The notes: a model not told the origin generated them from the sequence alone. A stretch of DNA of 57,348 nucleotides from Flavobacteriales bacterium (GCA_012960835.1 DUAL01000305.1:1-57348), one strand, 5' to 3'. Shown: positions 44,173 through 52,042, counted from the first letter of the stretch. Numbers and translations are program-made.

Positions 44173-44543
44173 AGTTGTTTTATTAAACGATTTAAAACTA
44201 CATTTATTTCCAGTTCCACTTCTTTATTTTTTATAATATTTGATTTTAAATAAATAATTGCAAAAATAATTTGTTTCTCTTGTTTTGACAAAGCTTTATA
44301 TAAAGTCTGTTTCTGCTTGCGATAAGCTTCCCTTACTAACCTTTTAAGCAAATTTCTTTGATTAGCTTTGGCTATATTTCTTTTTGGGATGCTTATCATG
44401 ATTTGTGCAGGAAATTCTGGATTCCTCTTTTGTGTTTTCCAAATTACCGCAAAACTTCCTTCCTTAAAACTCTCTCCTGTTGCGAAAAGATTGTCAATTT
44501 GTTTTTTACCACAAAGCCGCTCTTGTTTACTAAAAGTTTGCAT
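44169..44543 (-). CDS. rnpA: Ribonuclease P protein component
   Basis: Basic protein subunit of RNase P, which removes 5' leaders from tRNA precursors. The RnpA motif SIPKRNIAKANQRNLLKRLVREAYR is present in pieces of the conserved order; RLCGKKQIDNLFATGESF opens the protein as usual. The 124 residues are a little longer than E. coli's 119. It is the first gene of the rnpA-yidD-ctp-ligase unit. The strong hairpin at 44571-44599 lies directly upstream and closes the preceding hemD unit. Confidence 0.94.
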   Translation of the reverse strand: MQTFSKQERLCGKKQIDNLFATGESFKEGSFAVIWKTQKRNPEFPAQIMISIPKRNIAKANQRNLLKRLVREAYRKQKQTLYKALSKQEKQIIFAIIYLKSNIIKNKEVELEINVVLNRLIKQL

Positions 44544-44570
44544 GGGGGTAAATTACTAATTTCTGAGGAC

Positions 44571-44599
44571 AAAAAAAGGAGCAATTGCTCCTTTTTTTT
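44571..44599. terminator. Bidirectional intrinsic terminator after hemD
   Basis: Perfect palindrome GGAGCAATTGCTCC flanked by seven A on the left and eight T on the right. It works in either direction; on the minus strand it ends the DUF4271-hemD transcript before rnpA. Confidence 0.85.
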
Positions 44600-44617
44600 A
44601 ATTTGATTTTTTGAGAA

Positions 44618-45385
44618 TTATCTTTTTCTTTTATTAGATACTTTTATGTACTGATCAAGCGCCATGGACATAGATGGTGCTTTTTCATTTGGGGCATCAA
44701 TATCTAAAATTAGTTTATAATCGGCTACTGATTTTGCTGTAGTTGGCCCGAAAGCTGCAATTCTAGTATCCTTTTGCTTAAAATCAGGGAAATTCTTATA
44801 AAGGGAAGTAATTCCTGTTGGGGAGAAAAATACCAAAATATCATAATACACATCTTCCAAATCTGATAAATCAGAACAAACCACTTTATACATTACGGAC
44901 TTGGTGAAATTAATTTCATTGCTTTGCAAAGTATCTACAATCCTTTCTTTTATAAGGTCAGAACACGGTAAAAGAAACATGCATTCCTTGTGCTTTTTTA
45001 AGATAGGAATAAGCTGAAAAAACATTTGCTCGCCTGTAAAAACTTTTCTTTTTCTGAAAATAATAAAGTTTTGAAGATAGTATGCAATGGCCTCAGAAAC
45101 ACAAAAATATTTCATGGTTTCAGGAACTTTTATTCTTAATTTCTCACACATCATAAAATAATGATCCATAGCATTTTTGCTAGTAAAAATTACCGCATCA
45201 TGGTTTAAAATACTTATTTTTTGCTTTTTGAACTCTTGCGTACTTATTTCTTCAACATGAATAAAAGGAATAAAATCAATCTTCAATTTATGCTTTTTCG
45301 CCAAATTAAAGTAAGGTGATTTACCATTTTCTGGTTTTGGTTGCGAGATAAGTATGGATTTCACCTTTTTTTTTCTTCCTTCCAT
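44618..45385 (-). CDS. hemD: Uroporphyrinogen-III synthase family protein
   Basis: Closes hydroxymethylbilane to uroporphyrinogen III with inversion of ring D, for heme synthesis. HemD is poorly conserved; the support is the two-lobe layout and the conserved stretches ILISQPKP, AVIFTSKNAMDHYF, LLPCSDLIKERI, VVCSDL and the last-lobe motif FFSPTGITSLYKNFPDF with IAAFGPTTAKSV. The protein has 255 residues and a basic C-terminus. It follows the DUF4271 gene by 25 bases, an arrangement common in Bacteroidota. A strong terminator follows. Confidence 0.85.
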   Translation of the reverse strand: MEGRKKKVKSILISQPKPENGKSPYFNLAKKHKLKIDFIPFIHVEEISTQEFKKQKISILNHDAVIFTSKNAMDHYFMMCEKLRIKVPETMKYFCVSEAIAYYLQNFIIFRKRKVFTGEQMFFQLIPILKKHKECMFLLPCSDLIKERIVDTLQSNEINFTKSVMYKVVCSDLSDLEDVYYDILVFFSPTGITSLYKNFPDFKQKDTRIAAFGPTTAKSVADYKLILDIDAPNEKAPSMSMALDQYIKVSNKRKR

Positions 45386-45410
45386 TGTGCCTTTATTTTT
45401 TAGTTTTCTT

Positions 45411-46037
45411 CTAATAGAATACCACTTTGGTAAAAACTAAAAGTGGTAAAATTTCAAGGGTGCAAAGATACAGAAATAAATAATATCTGGAAAGCCCAAA
45501 GCCTCCTATTCCTATTTTCCATAACCAGAAAATTTTAATCAGCAAAAACAGAGCTATAATTACTACTGAAAACACTAATAAGATAGGGCTGGAATTAATG
45601 GGAGAAAAAAATAGAAGTACTACAATGGGGAAAAGGATAATCCCCATTACTCTATCGAATAAAAAGGAAAAATATACCCCCAACTTTGCTAATGCTTTTA
45701 GTATAAAAACATGTCCTAAAAGGCGAATAATAATAGCCTTTGAAAAGAAAAAAATAGTCGTAAAAATAAATACATTCCAAAAATCAAAAGGATTTAAACT
45801 ATCGCCAAAAATAGTTTTTGCTAGGAACAAGCTAACATTTATCAGCATTATAGTTGTGACTAAAAAAGTTACCCTTTCTGTAAATGCGTTTTCTTCTTTT
45901 AAGTACTGATTGGCATATCGTTGGGCAAATACACTAAGGAACAATTGCTTTGTAAATTTCTGGTAAAAAGCTTTAAGCAGTGCTATTAAAAGCAAATCGA
46001 AAGTGAGAATAATAAAAAATGTATCGCTATAAGTCAA
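45411..46037 (-). CDS. DUF4271 membrane protein
   Basis: Integral membrane protein of 208 residues with about six hydrophobic segments; the family-like ending GFGLSRYYLFLYLCTLEILPLLVFTK is the clearest signature. Function unknown. Its constant position before hemD in this phylum suggests a role in heme or envelope metabolism, which is inference. Start codon TTG at 46037; a TATCTTTG box lies 20 bases upstream. An ATG start is not available without losing the first membrane segment. Confidence 0.85.
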   Translation of the reverse strand: MTYSDTFFIILTFDLLLIALLKAFYQKFTKQLFLSVFAQRYANQYLKEENAFTERVTFLVTTIMLINVSLFLAKTIFGDSLNPFDFWNVFIFTTIFFFSKAIIIRLLGHVFILKALAKLGVYFSFLFDRVMGIILFPIVVLLFFSPINSSPILLVFSVVIIALFLLIKIFWLWKIGIGGFGLSRYYLFLYLCTLEILPLLVFTKVVFY

Positions 46038-46048
46038 TTTTATCTTTT

Positions 46049-46065
46049 TATCTTTTGCAAAGATA
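46049..46065. repeat. Perfect 7-bp inverted repeat between DUF4271 and gcdH
   Basis: TATCTTT (46049-46055), spacer TGC, AAAGATA (46059-46065). The minus-strand reading contains the DUF4271 -7 box (TATCTTTG, 46058-46065). It may be simply two facing promoter-like strings or an operator. Confidence 0.4.
46058..46065 (-). promoter_or_regulatory. -7 box (TATCTTTG) for DUF4271-hemD
   Basis: Perfect TAnnTTTG match on the minus strand, ending 20 bases before the TTG start of the DUF4271 gene. Confidence 0.5.
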
Positions 46066-46102
46066 TGTTTTATGATAGCTTTACCAATCTTATTAAAAAA
46101 GG

Positions 46103-46110
46103 TATTTTTG
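46103..46110 (+). promoter_or_regulatory. -7 box (TATTTTTG) for gcdH
   Basis: Perfect TAnnTTTG match ending 20 bases before the chosen ATG at 46131. It lies downstream of the ATG at 46065, which argues that the longer frame is not translated. Confidence 0.55.
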
Positions 46111-46130
46111 CCAAAAAATTAACAATTACC

Positions 46131-47309
46131 ATGTCACAAGATTTATTTCAAGCTCCTGATTATTTTCTGATGGATGAGCTCCTTACTGAAGAACACATAT
46201 TAATTAGAGATGCTGCTAGAGAATGGGTGAAAAAAGAGGTTTCTCCTATTATTGAAGAAGCTTGTCAAAAAGCGGAATTCCCTAAACAAATTATAAAAGG
46301 ATTAGGAGGAATTGGTGCTTTTGGACCCTATATACCAACAGAATATGGTGGTGCAGGATTGGATCAAATTTCCTACGGATTAATAATGCAAGAGCTCGAA
46401 AGAGGGGATAGTGGGGTGCGCTCTACTGCTTCTGTTCAATCATCACTAGTGATGTATCCAATCTGGAAATACGGCAATGAACAACAAAGGCAAAAATATT
46501 TACCAAAATTAGCAACTGGAGAATTTATCGGTTGTTTTGGTTTGACTGAGCCTAACCATGGATCTGATCCTGGAGGGATGATAACTAATATTAAAGATAT
46601 GGGAGACCATTATTTGTTGAATGGTGCAAAAATGTGGATTTCAAACTCTCCATTTGCTGATATTGCAGTGGTTTGGGCGAAAAATGAAAAGGGGAGAATA
46701 AAAGGTGTGTTAGTAGAAAGAGGAATGAAAGGGTTCACTACTCCTGAAACGCACGGAAAATGGAGCTTGCGCGCTTCAGCAACTGGTGAGTTAGTTTTTG
46801 ATAATGTAAAAATTCCTAAGGAGAATATTTTACCAAACAAAGATGGTTTAAGTGCGCCACTAGGTTGTTTGGATTCTGCTAGATACGGAATTGCTTGGGG
46901 AACTATCGGTACCGCAATGGATTGTTACGACACAGCATTAAGATATGCAAAACAAAGAATTCAGTTTGGAAGACCAATTGCTTCTTTTCAATTACAACAA
47001 AAGAAATTAGCAGAAATGATTACAGAAATTACCAAAGCACAATTCTTGACTTGGCGTTTAGGCGTTTTAAGAAATGAAGGGAGAGCAACAACTGCACAAA
47101 TTTCAATGTGTAAGCGGAACAATGTAGATATGGCACTAAAAATTGCTCGTGAAGCAAGACAAATTTTAGGCGCTATGGGAATAACAGGAGAATATTCTAT
47201 CATGAGACATATGATGAATTTAGAATCAGTAATTACTTATGAAGGGACCCATGATATTCACTTGCTGATTACTGGAATGGATATAACGGGCGAAAATGCT
47301 TTTAAATAG
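46131..47309 (+). CDS. gcdH: Glutaryl-CoA dehydrogenase
   Basis: FAD enzyme of lysine/tryptophan breakdown: oxidises and decarboxylates glutaryl-CoA to crotonyl-CoA. The chain follows the GCDH family rather than other acyl-CoA dehydrogenases: RSTASVQSSLVMYPI, FIGCFGLTEPNHGSDPGGM, WISNSPFADIAVVWAK, LGCLDSARYGIAWG, MNLESVITYEGTHDIH with the catalytic base E371, and the ending ITGENAFK. I start it at 46131 (MSQDLFQAPDYF, 392 residues): the frame is open to 46065 but a promoter box at 46103 lies inside that extension. The DUF3817 gene starts one base after its stop. Confidence 0.93.
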   Translation: MSQDLFQAPDYFLMDELLTEEHILIRDAAREWVKKEVSPIIEEACQKAEFPKQIIKGLGGIGAFGPYIPTEYGGAGLDQISYGLIMQELERGDSGVRSTASVQSSLVMYPIWKYGNEQQRQKYLPKLATGEFIGCFGLTEPNHGSDPGGMITNIKDMGDHYLLNGAKMWISNSPFADIAVVWAKNEKGRIKGVLVERGMKGFTTPETHGKWSLRASATGELVFDNVKIPKENILPNKDGLSAPLGCLDSARYGIAWGTIGTAMDCYDTALRYAKQRIQFGRPIASFQLQQKKLAEMITEITKAQFLTWRLGVLRNEGRATTAQISMCKRNNVDMALKIAREARQILGAMGITGEYSIMRHMMNLESVITYEGTHDIHLLITGMDITGENAFK

Positions 47310-47310
47310 G

Positions 47311-47586
47311 ATGAAAAATACATTTAGAATTATTGCATTTCTAGAAGGAGTATCTTATTTACTTCTTCTTTTTGTTGCCGTACCTATTAAATATAATTTG
47401 GGCGACCCTGCTTATGTAAAACTATTGGGAATGCCTCACGGATTATTATTTATGGCTTATTTAGTGTTGGCTTACTTATTAAAGGATGAACAAAAATGGG
47501 AGGGGAAATCTTTCCTGATTATACTAGTGGCATCTGTTATTCCCTTTGGTACTTTTTATGTGGATACAAAGTACTTGAGGAACTAA
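47311..47586 (+). CDS. DUF3817 family membrane protein
   Basis: Small membrane protein of 91 residues with three hydrophobic segments and the DUF3817 pattern FRIIAFLEGVSYLLLLF, LLGMPHGLLFMAYLVLAY and SVIPFGTFYVD. Function unknown. I start it at 47311, one base after the gcdH stop; the ATG at 47296 lies inside gcdH and only adds MLLNR. Co-transcribed with gcdH; its stop directly abuts that of the opposing DUF3109 gene. Confidence 0.85.
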   Translation: MKNTFRIIAFLEGVSYLLLLFVAVPIKYNLGDPAYVKLLGMPHGLLFMAYLVLAYLLKDEQKWEGKSFLIILVASVIPFGTFYVDTKYLRN

Positions 47587-48150
47587 TTATTTTAACAACT
47601 TAGCAGCCTCCAACAATTCATTATACCAATCGGCTCCGTATTTTCGGATAAGTGGTTCTTTTAAAAAAGCATAAACAGGCATTTCTAATTTACTGCCGCA
47701 ATCGCATGCCGGTTTGCAAATTTTTATGTTTTCATAGTTTACCGCATCAAAATCACGATATTCTTTTATGCGAATAGGAAACAAATGACAAGAAATAGGT
47801 TTTTTAAAATCTATTTTCCCATCCAAATAGGCTTTTTCTATAGCACATAAATTAATTCCATTTTCTTTTATAACAAAAGCACATTCTTTCTTTTTTACTA
47901 GTGGAGTGGTCAAATCTCCATCTGCATCATAAACAGCAAATCCCTGGTTTTCTACTTCCCTAACCCCTTCTTTTCGCATATAAGGTTTTACTTTTTCGTA
48001 AATATCTTCTAATGTTTTCTCTTCTTCCTTTAGTAGTGGCGCACCAGAATCTCCTTCCACACAACAAGCCCCTTTGCATGCATTTAAATCACAAACAAAG
48101 TGCTTTTCAAAAACATCCATTGAAATTATTTTGTCCTGAACTTGAATCAT
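47587..48150 (-). CDS. DUF3109 family cysteine-rich protein
   Basis: Cytoplasmic protein of 187 residues. Twelve cysteines stand out: CDLNACKGACC near residue 20, KKECAF, NLCAIE, ISCHLF and KICKPACDCGS. The CxxxxCxxxCC opening recalls the YkgJ-type zinc or iron-cluster proteins, so it very likely binds a metal. DUF3109 proteins are widespread in Bacteroidota and uncharacterised. A TACTTTTG box ends four bases before its ATG, predicting a leaderless message. It shares a 45-base divergent promoter region with glyS. Confidence 0.85.
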   Translation of the reverse strand: MIQVQDKIISMDVFEKHFVCDLNACKGACCVEGDSGAPLLKEEEKTLEDIYEKVKPYMRKEGVREVENQGFAVYDADGDLTTPLVKKKECAFVIKENGINLCAIEKAYLDGKIDFKKPISCHLFPIRIKEYRDFDAVNYENIKICKPACDCGSKLEMPVYAFLKEPLIRKYGADWYNELLEAAKLLK

Positions 48151-48154
48151 AGCA

Positions 48155-48162
48155 CAAAAGTA
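48155..48162 (-). promoter_or_regulatory. -7 box (TACTTTTG) for the DUF3109 gene
   Basis: Perfect TAnnTTTG match on the minus strand, then TGCT and ATG. Same box and gap as the amidohydrolase promoter at 31066. Confidence 0.6.
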
Positions 48163-48183
48163 CGCTTTTGAGAATAGAATTTA

Positions 48184-48191
48184 TATTTTTG
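48184..48191 (+). promoter_or_regulatory. -7 box (TATTTTTG) for glyS
   Basis: Perfect TAnnTTTG match, then TAGC and ATG: a four-base gap, so the glyS message should have no or almost no leader. The expected -33 site would fall on the DUF3109 box. Confidence 0.6.
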
Positions 48192-48195
48192 TAGC

Positions 48196-49734
48196 ATGGC
48201 AAATTATGAAGATGTTTTTAAAAAAGTAGTGGCGCATGCAAAAGAGTATGGATTTGTATTTCAATCTTCCGAGATTTATGATGGCTTAGCAGCTGCTTAC
48301 GATTACGGACCGAATGGAGTAGAATTAAAAAATAACATCAAAAACTATTGGTGGAAATCCATGGTGAATATGCACGAAAATATTGTCGGCTTAGATGCCT
48401 CTATTTTCATGCACCCTACTACTTGGAAAGCTTCCGGACATGTAGATGCTTTTAACGACCCTTTAATTGATAATAAAGATTCGAAAAAAAGATACCGTGC
48501 AGATGTTTTAATTGAAGATCATATTGCCAAGATTGAAGCTAAAATTGAAAAGGATGTAACGAAAGCTGCAAAGCGTTTTGGAGATGCTTTTAACAAAGAG
48601 GAATTTGTAACTACTAATGGTAGAATTTTAGATAGACAAAAACAAATTGATGCCATTAATGAAAAAATGAATACTTCCCTTTCTTCAGGAGATTTGGAAG
48701 GCGTAAAAACATTAATTGAGCAGTTGGATATAAAATGCCCAGTTTCTGGGACTAATAACTGGACGGATGTTCGTCAATTTAATTTGATGTTTAAAACCCA
48801 AATGGGCGCTACTGCTGATGGTTCTTCCGATTTGTATTTGCGACCAGAAACGGCTCAAGGAATTTTTGTAAATTTCCTGAATGTACAGAAAACGGCTCGT
48901 ATGAAAATTCCTTTTGGGATTGCTCAAATCGGAAAAGCCTTCCGTAATGAAATTGTAGCGCGTCAGTTTATTTTCAGAATGCGTGAGTTCGAACAAATGG
49001 AAATGCAATTTTTTGTTCGCCCAGGAGAGGAAATGAAGTGGTACGAATATTGGAAAGATTTCCGTATGAAATGGCACCAAGCACTTGGAATGGGAGAGGA
49101 AAATTATCGTTTCCATGACCATGAAAATTTGGCGCATTATGCCAATGCTGCTACCGATATTGAGTTTAAATTCCCGTTTGGATTTAAAGAATTAGAGGGG
49201 ATCCATTCGCGAACTGATTTCGATTTAAAAGCCCATCAAGAACATTCTGGAAAAAAATTACAATATTTTGATCCTGAATTAGGGGAAAGCTACGTGCCGT
49301 ATGTAGTAGAGACTTCCATTGGTTTGGACAGAATGTTCCTTACTGTTTTGAGTCATTCTTTCCGTGAAGAAAAATTGGAAAATGGAGAAAGCAGGGTTGT
49401 GCTAAAAATTCCTGCTTTTTTAGCTCCTATAAAAGCGGCTATTCTTCCACTTACCAAAAAAGATGGAATGCCAGAAAAAGCAAGAGAAGTAATGAAAATG
49501 TTACAACTTGATTTCAATTGCCAGTATGAAGAAAAAGATTCTATCGGGAAAAGATATAGAAGACAAGATGCGATTGGAACCCCATTCTGTATTACGATTG
49601 ACCATCAAACTTTAGAAGATAATACGGTTACCATTAGAGATAGAGACACTATGAAACAAGAAAGAGTAACAGTTGATAAACTACACGCTATAATTGCTGA
49701 AAAAGTAAATATTGCTAAGTATTTAGAAAGCTAA
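48196..49734 (+). CDS. glyS: Glycyl-tRNA synthetase (dimeric type)
   Basis: Class II enzyme charging tRNA-Gly. It is the single-chain alpha-2 form (512 residues), not the E. coli alpha-beta pair: YDYGPNGVELKNNIKNYWW, MHPTTWKASGHVDAF, the motif 2 region FRNEIVARQFIFRMREFEQMEMQ (seen as adjoining pieces), GIHSRTDFDL and motif 3 ETSIGLDRMFL. A charged coiled segment at about 95-180 (IEAKIEKDVTKAAKRFGD) is an insertion between motifs 1 and 2. The C-terminal anticodon domain is present (PIKAAILPLTKKDGMPEKA). Leaderless transcription is predicted. Its stop lies three bases from the pth stop. Confidence 0.96.
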   Translation: MANYEDVFKKVVAHAKEYGFVFQSSEIYDGLAAAYDYGPNGVELKNNIKNYWWKSMVNMHENIVGLDASIFMHPTTWKASGHVDAFNDPLIDNKDSKKRYRADVLIEDHIAKIEAKIEKDVTKAAKRFGDAFNKEEFVTTNGRILDRQKQIDAINEKMNTSLSSGDLEGVKTLIEQLDIKCPVSGTNNWTDVRQFNLMFKTQMGATADGSSDLYLRPETAQGIFVNFLNVQKTARMKIPFGIAQIGKAFRNEIVARQFIFRMREFEQMEMQFFVRPGEEMKWYEYWKDFRMKWHQALGMGEENYRFHDHENLAHYANAATDIEFKFPFGFKELEGIHSRTDFDLKAHQEHSGKKLQYFDPELGESYVPYVVETSIGLDRMFLTVLSHSFREEKLENGESRVVLKIPAFLAPIKAAILPLTKKDGMPEKAREVMKMLQLDFNCQYEEKDSIGKRYRRQDAIGTPFCITIDHQTLEDNTVTIRDRDTMKQERVTVDKLHAIIAEKVNIAKYLES

Positions 49735-49737
49735 TTT

Positions 49738-50301
49738 TTACTTTCCATTAAAATCGGACATGGTTTTTGTAATCCCAATAGTTGTAAATGCCTGAATTAT
49801 TTTAATGGATTGTTCTATTCTTTCAGTAAGTTTTTTGCTATGCTTAAAAGTCCAATTATCCAAAACATAATCGGCCTGCCCGCCTATTGAAAAATCATTT
49901 CCAACTCCAAATCTTAATCTAGCATACACATGATGGCCAAGCACAGCCTCAATATCTTTTAGTCCATTATGCCCACCATCTGATCCCTTTTCTCGTAATC
50001 GCAAAGTACCGAATTCAAGAGCAGTATCGTCCGTTACAATTAACAGATTTTTGATATCTACTTTGTGCTTTTGCAACCAATAATTTACAGCTTTACCGCT
50101 CAAATTCATAAAAGTTGTTGGCTTTACAAGATGCAAAGTTCTCCCTTTAAATTTTACAGTGGCTAAATGAGCGTGCTTGTCAGGGGTAAAAGAAATATTG
50201 GATGCCTCACAAAGGGCATCCAATATTTTAAATCCTATATTATGACGAGTATTTTTATACTCCTCACCAGGGTTACCTAATCCTACGATTAAGTATTTCA
50301 T
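49738..50301 (-). CDS. pth: Peptidyl-tRNA hydrolase
   Basis: Frees tRNA from peptidyl-tRNA dropped by stalled ribosomes; essential. Active-site residues N10 and H20 are in GLGNPGEEYKNTRHNIG; the aspartate is in VTDDTALEFG and the second asparagine in GGHNGLKD. The 187 residues are normal. It is last in prs-rplY-pth, two bases after rplY, the same cluster seen in very many bacteria. Confidence 0.96.
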   Translation of the reverse strand: MKYLIVGLGNPGEEYKNTRHNIGFKILDALCEASNISFTPDKHAHLATVKFKGRTLHLVKPTTFMNLSGKAVNYWLQKHKVDIKNLLIVTDDTALEFGTLRLREKGSDGGHNGLKDIEAVLGHHVYARLRFGVGNDFSIGGQADYVLDNWTFKHSKKLTERIEQSIKIIQAFTTIGITKTMSDFNGK

Positions 50302-50303
50302 TT

Positions 50304-50987
50304 TTATTCAGCAGCTGGTTTTTCTTCCGATCCTGCTTCTCCTTCAGCTTTTTCTGTTGCTTTCGTTTCCTCTGCTGCTGCTCCTTCTTCCCCTTCAATA
50401 ATCTCTCCTTCTAATTCTTCTTCCTCTTCTTCCTCAATTATAAGTTCTCTTGCCGTTCTTACGCCTACAACTACTGCATTGTCAAGAGCTAAAAATGAGT
50501 ATTTATCCACTCTCAAATCCTTGATAAAAATAGACTGCCCTATATCCAAATCTTCAATATTTATTTCGATATAATCAGGCAAATTGCCAGGAATGGCTCT
50601 GGTAATAATTTTTCTTCTTCTAAAAGATAAAACGCCACCATTTCTTATCCCAATAGACATTCCTTCCAAATGAACAGGAATAGTCATTGTAACTTCTTTA
50701 TCATCAAAAATTTGTAGAAAATCTAAATGAAGTAACTTATCTGTTGCTGGATGAAACTGCAAATCTTGCATTACTGCCTGATATTTTTCTCCTTCAATGT
50801 CTAATTCTACAATAAATACATCTGGGGTGTACACAAGGTTTCTAAAATCATTTTCATGAGCATAGAAACACACTTGCTTTTCTCCCCCGTAAAGTACGCA
50901 TGGTACATTACCCTGATTTCTTAGTGCTTTGGAATCTGTTTTTCCAGTTCCATTTCTTAGTTTTGCACTAATTGCTAGTGTTTTCAT
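50304..50987 (-). CDS. rplY: 50S ribosomal protein L25 (CTC/TL5 form)
   Basis: Binds 5S rRNA in the large ribosomal subunit. The first ~95 residues are the L25 domain (LRNGTGKTDSKALRNQGNVP, VLYGGEK) and residues 95-185 the TL5/CTC beta domain (VPVHLEGMS-like IPVHLEGMS). The last 45 residues are an unusual Glu/Ala-rich tail, almost wholly acidic, common in the phylum but variable in length. Thirty bases after prs, two before pth. Confidence 0.95.
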   Translation of the reverse strand: MKTLAISAKLRNGTGKTDSKALRNQGNVPCVLYGGEKQVCFYAHENDFRNLVYTPDVFIVELDIEGEKYQAVMQDLQFHPATDKLLHLDFLQIFDDKEVTMTIPVHLEGMSIGIRNGGVLSFRRRKIITRAIPGNLPDYIEINIEDLDIGQSIFIKDLRVDKYSFLALDNAVVVGVRTARELIIEEEEEEELEGEIIEGEEGAAAEETKATEKAEGEAGSEEKPAAE

Positions 50988-51017
50988 TTTTAAATTTGTT
51001 TTTGGTTTGTAATTAAT

Positions 51018-51950
51018 TTAACAGATAAAATTCTCGCTTATCGATTTTTTATCGTGTATTCTTTTTATAGTATCGGCAAAAAGAACTGCTACCGAAATTT
51101 CTTTTATTTTACTGCTTTTATGTTCCCTTGGGATGGTGTCGGTCACTACAATTTCTGTTAGCTGTGAGTTCTCTAAGCGTTCGTATGCGTTTGCAGAAAA
51201 AAGTCCGTGCGTACAAATTGCTCTCACACTGCTTGCCCCTTGGGTTATCATTAAATCGGCTGCTTTTGTAAGTGTGCCTGCCGTATCTACCATATCGTCA
51301 ATCATAACTATGTCTTTCCCTTTCACATCTCCAATTAGCATCATTTTACTTATTTCATTGGCTTTTTCTCGGTGTTTGTAGCAAACTACCACCTCAGCAT
51401 TTAAGAATTTGGCATAAGTATTTGCTCTTTTCGATCCCCCCATATCAGGGGATGCAATAGTAAGATTTGGTAAATTGAGACTCTTTATATAAGGAACAAA
51501 AAGGGTTGATGCGTAGAGATGATCGACAGGAACTTCAAAAAATCCTTGTATCTGGTCGGCATGTAAATCGATAGTCATTATTCTGTCAACCCCAGCAGCA
51601 GTAAGTAAATTTGCAATTAGTTTTGCGGCAATTGGCACTCTTGGTTTCCCTTTTTTATCTTGTCTTGCAAAGCCAAAGTACGGTAAAACGGCAACCACCG
51701 AATTGGCTGATGCTCTTTTTGCTGCATCAATCATTAATAATAATTCCATCAAATTTTCAGCAGGCGGCATGGTGGATTGTACGATAAAAACATCTGCACC
51801 TCTTATGGTTTCGTCAAAGGATGGCTCAAATTCTCCATCAGCAAATTCAATAACCGATTCGTTTCCTAATTTCACGCCAAAACTTTCTGCAATTTTGTGT
51901 GCTAAATTTCTGGATGCTCGTCCGGAGAATATTTTTATTTTTGTTTCCAA
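51018..51950 (-). CDS. prs: Ribose-phosphate pyrophosphokinase
   Basis: Makes PRPP from ribose 5-phosphate and ATP, feeding purine, pyrimidine, histidine, tryptophan and NAD synthesis. Signatures: IKIFSGRASRNLAHKIA, the catalytic flexible loop FGFARQDKKGKPRVPI, IDLHADQIQGFF and the PRPP loop MIDDMVDTAGTL. Length 310 is the family standard. The start is TTG at 51950; no ATG gives the family N-terminus. A TATATTTG box lies 35 bases upstream. First gene of prs-rplY-pth. Confidence 0.96.
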   Translation of the reverse strand: METKIKIFSGRASRNLAHKIAESFGVKLGNESVIEFADGEFEPSFDETIRGADVFIVQSTMPPAENLMELLLMIDAAKRASANSVVAVLPYFGFARQDKKGKPRVPIAAKLIANLLTAAGVDRIMTIDLHADQIQGFFEVPVDHLYASTLFVPYIKSLNLPNLTIASPDMGGSKRANTYAKFLNAEVVVCYKHREKANEISKMMLIGDVKGKDIVMIDDMVDTAGTLTKAADLMITQGASSVRAICTHGLFSANAYERLENSQLTEIVVTDTIPREHKSSKIKEISVAVLFADTIKRIHDKKSISENFIC

Positions 51951-51985
51951 AGTTTTACTTAATTTTTCCTCTTAAAAATGGGGTG

Positions 51986-51993
51986 CAAATATA
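51986..51993 (-). promoter_or_regulatory. -7 box (TATATTTG) for prs-rplY-pth
   Basis: Perfect TAnnTTTG match on the minus strand, followed by CACC as at the M42 gene; 35 bases before the TTG start. Confidence 0.55.
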
Positions 51994-52042
51994 GAATTAT
52001 TGCATCATTTTAACTAATTTTTATTAAATAAAAGATAAATGA

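Noticed and set aside
46065..46130. Longer N-terminus of glutaryl-CoA dehydrogenase
   Set aside because: It contains a perfect -7 box at 46103-46110, and MSQDLFQAPDYF is the expected start.
48712..49137. 141-codon open frame antisense to glyS
   Set aside because: Fully inside the conserved glyS catalytic region; no independent promoter box or family match.
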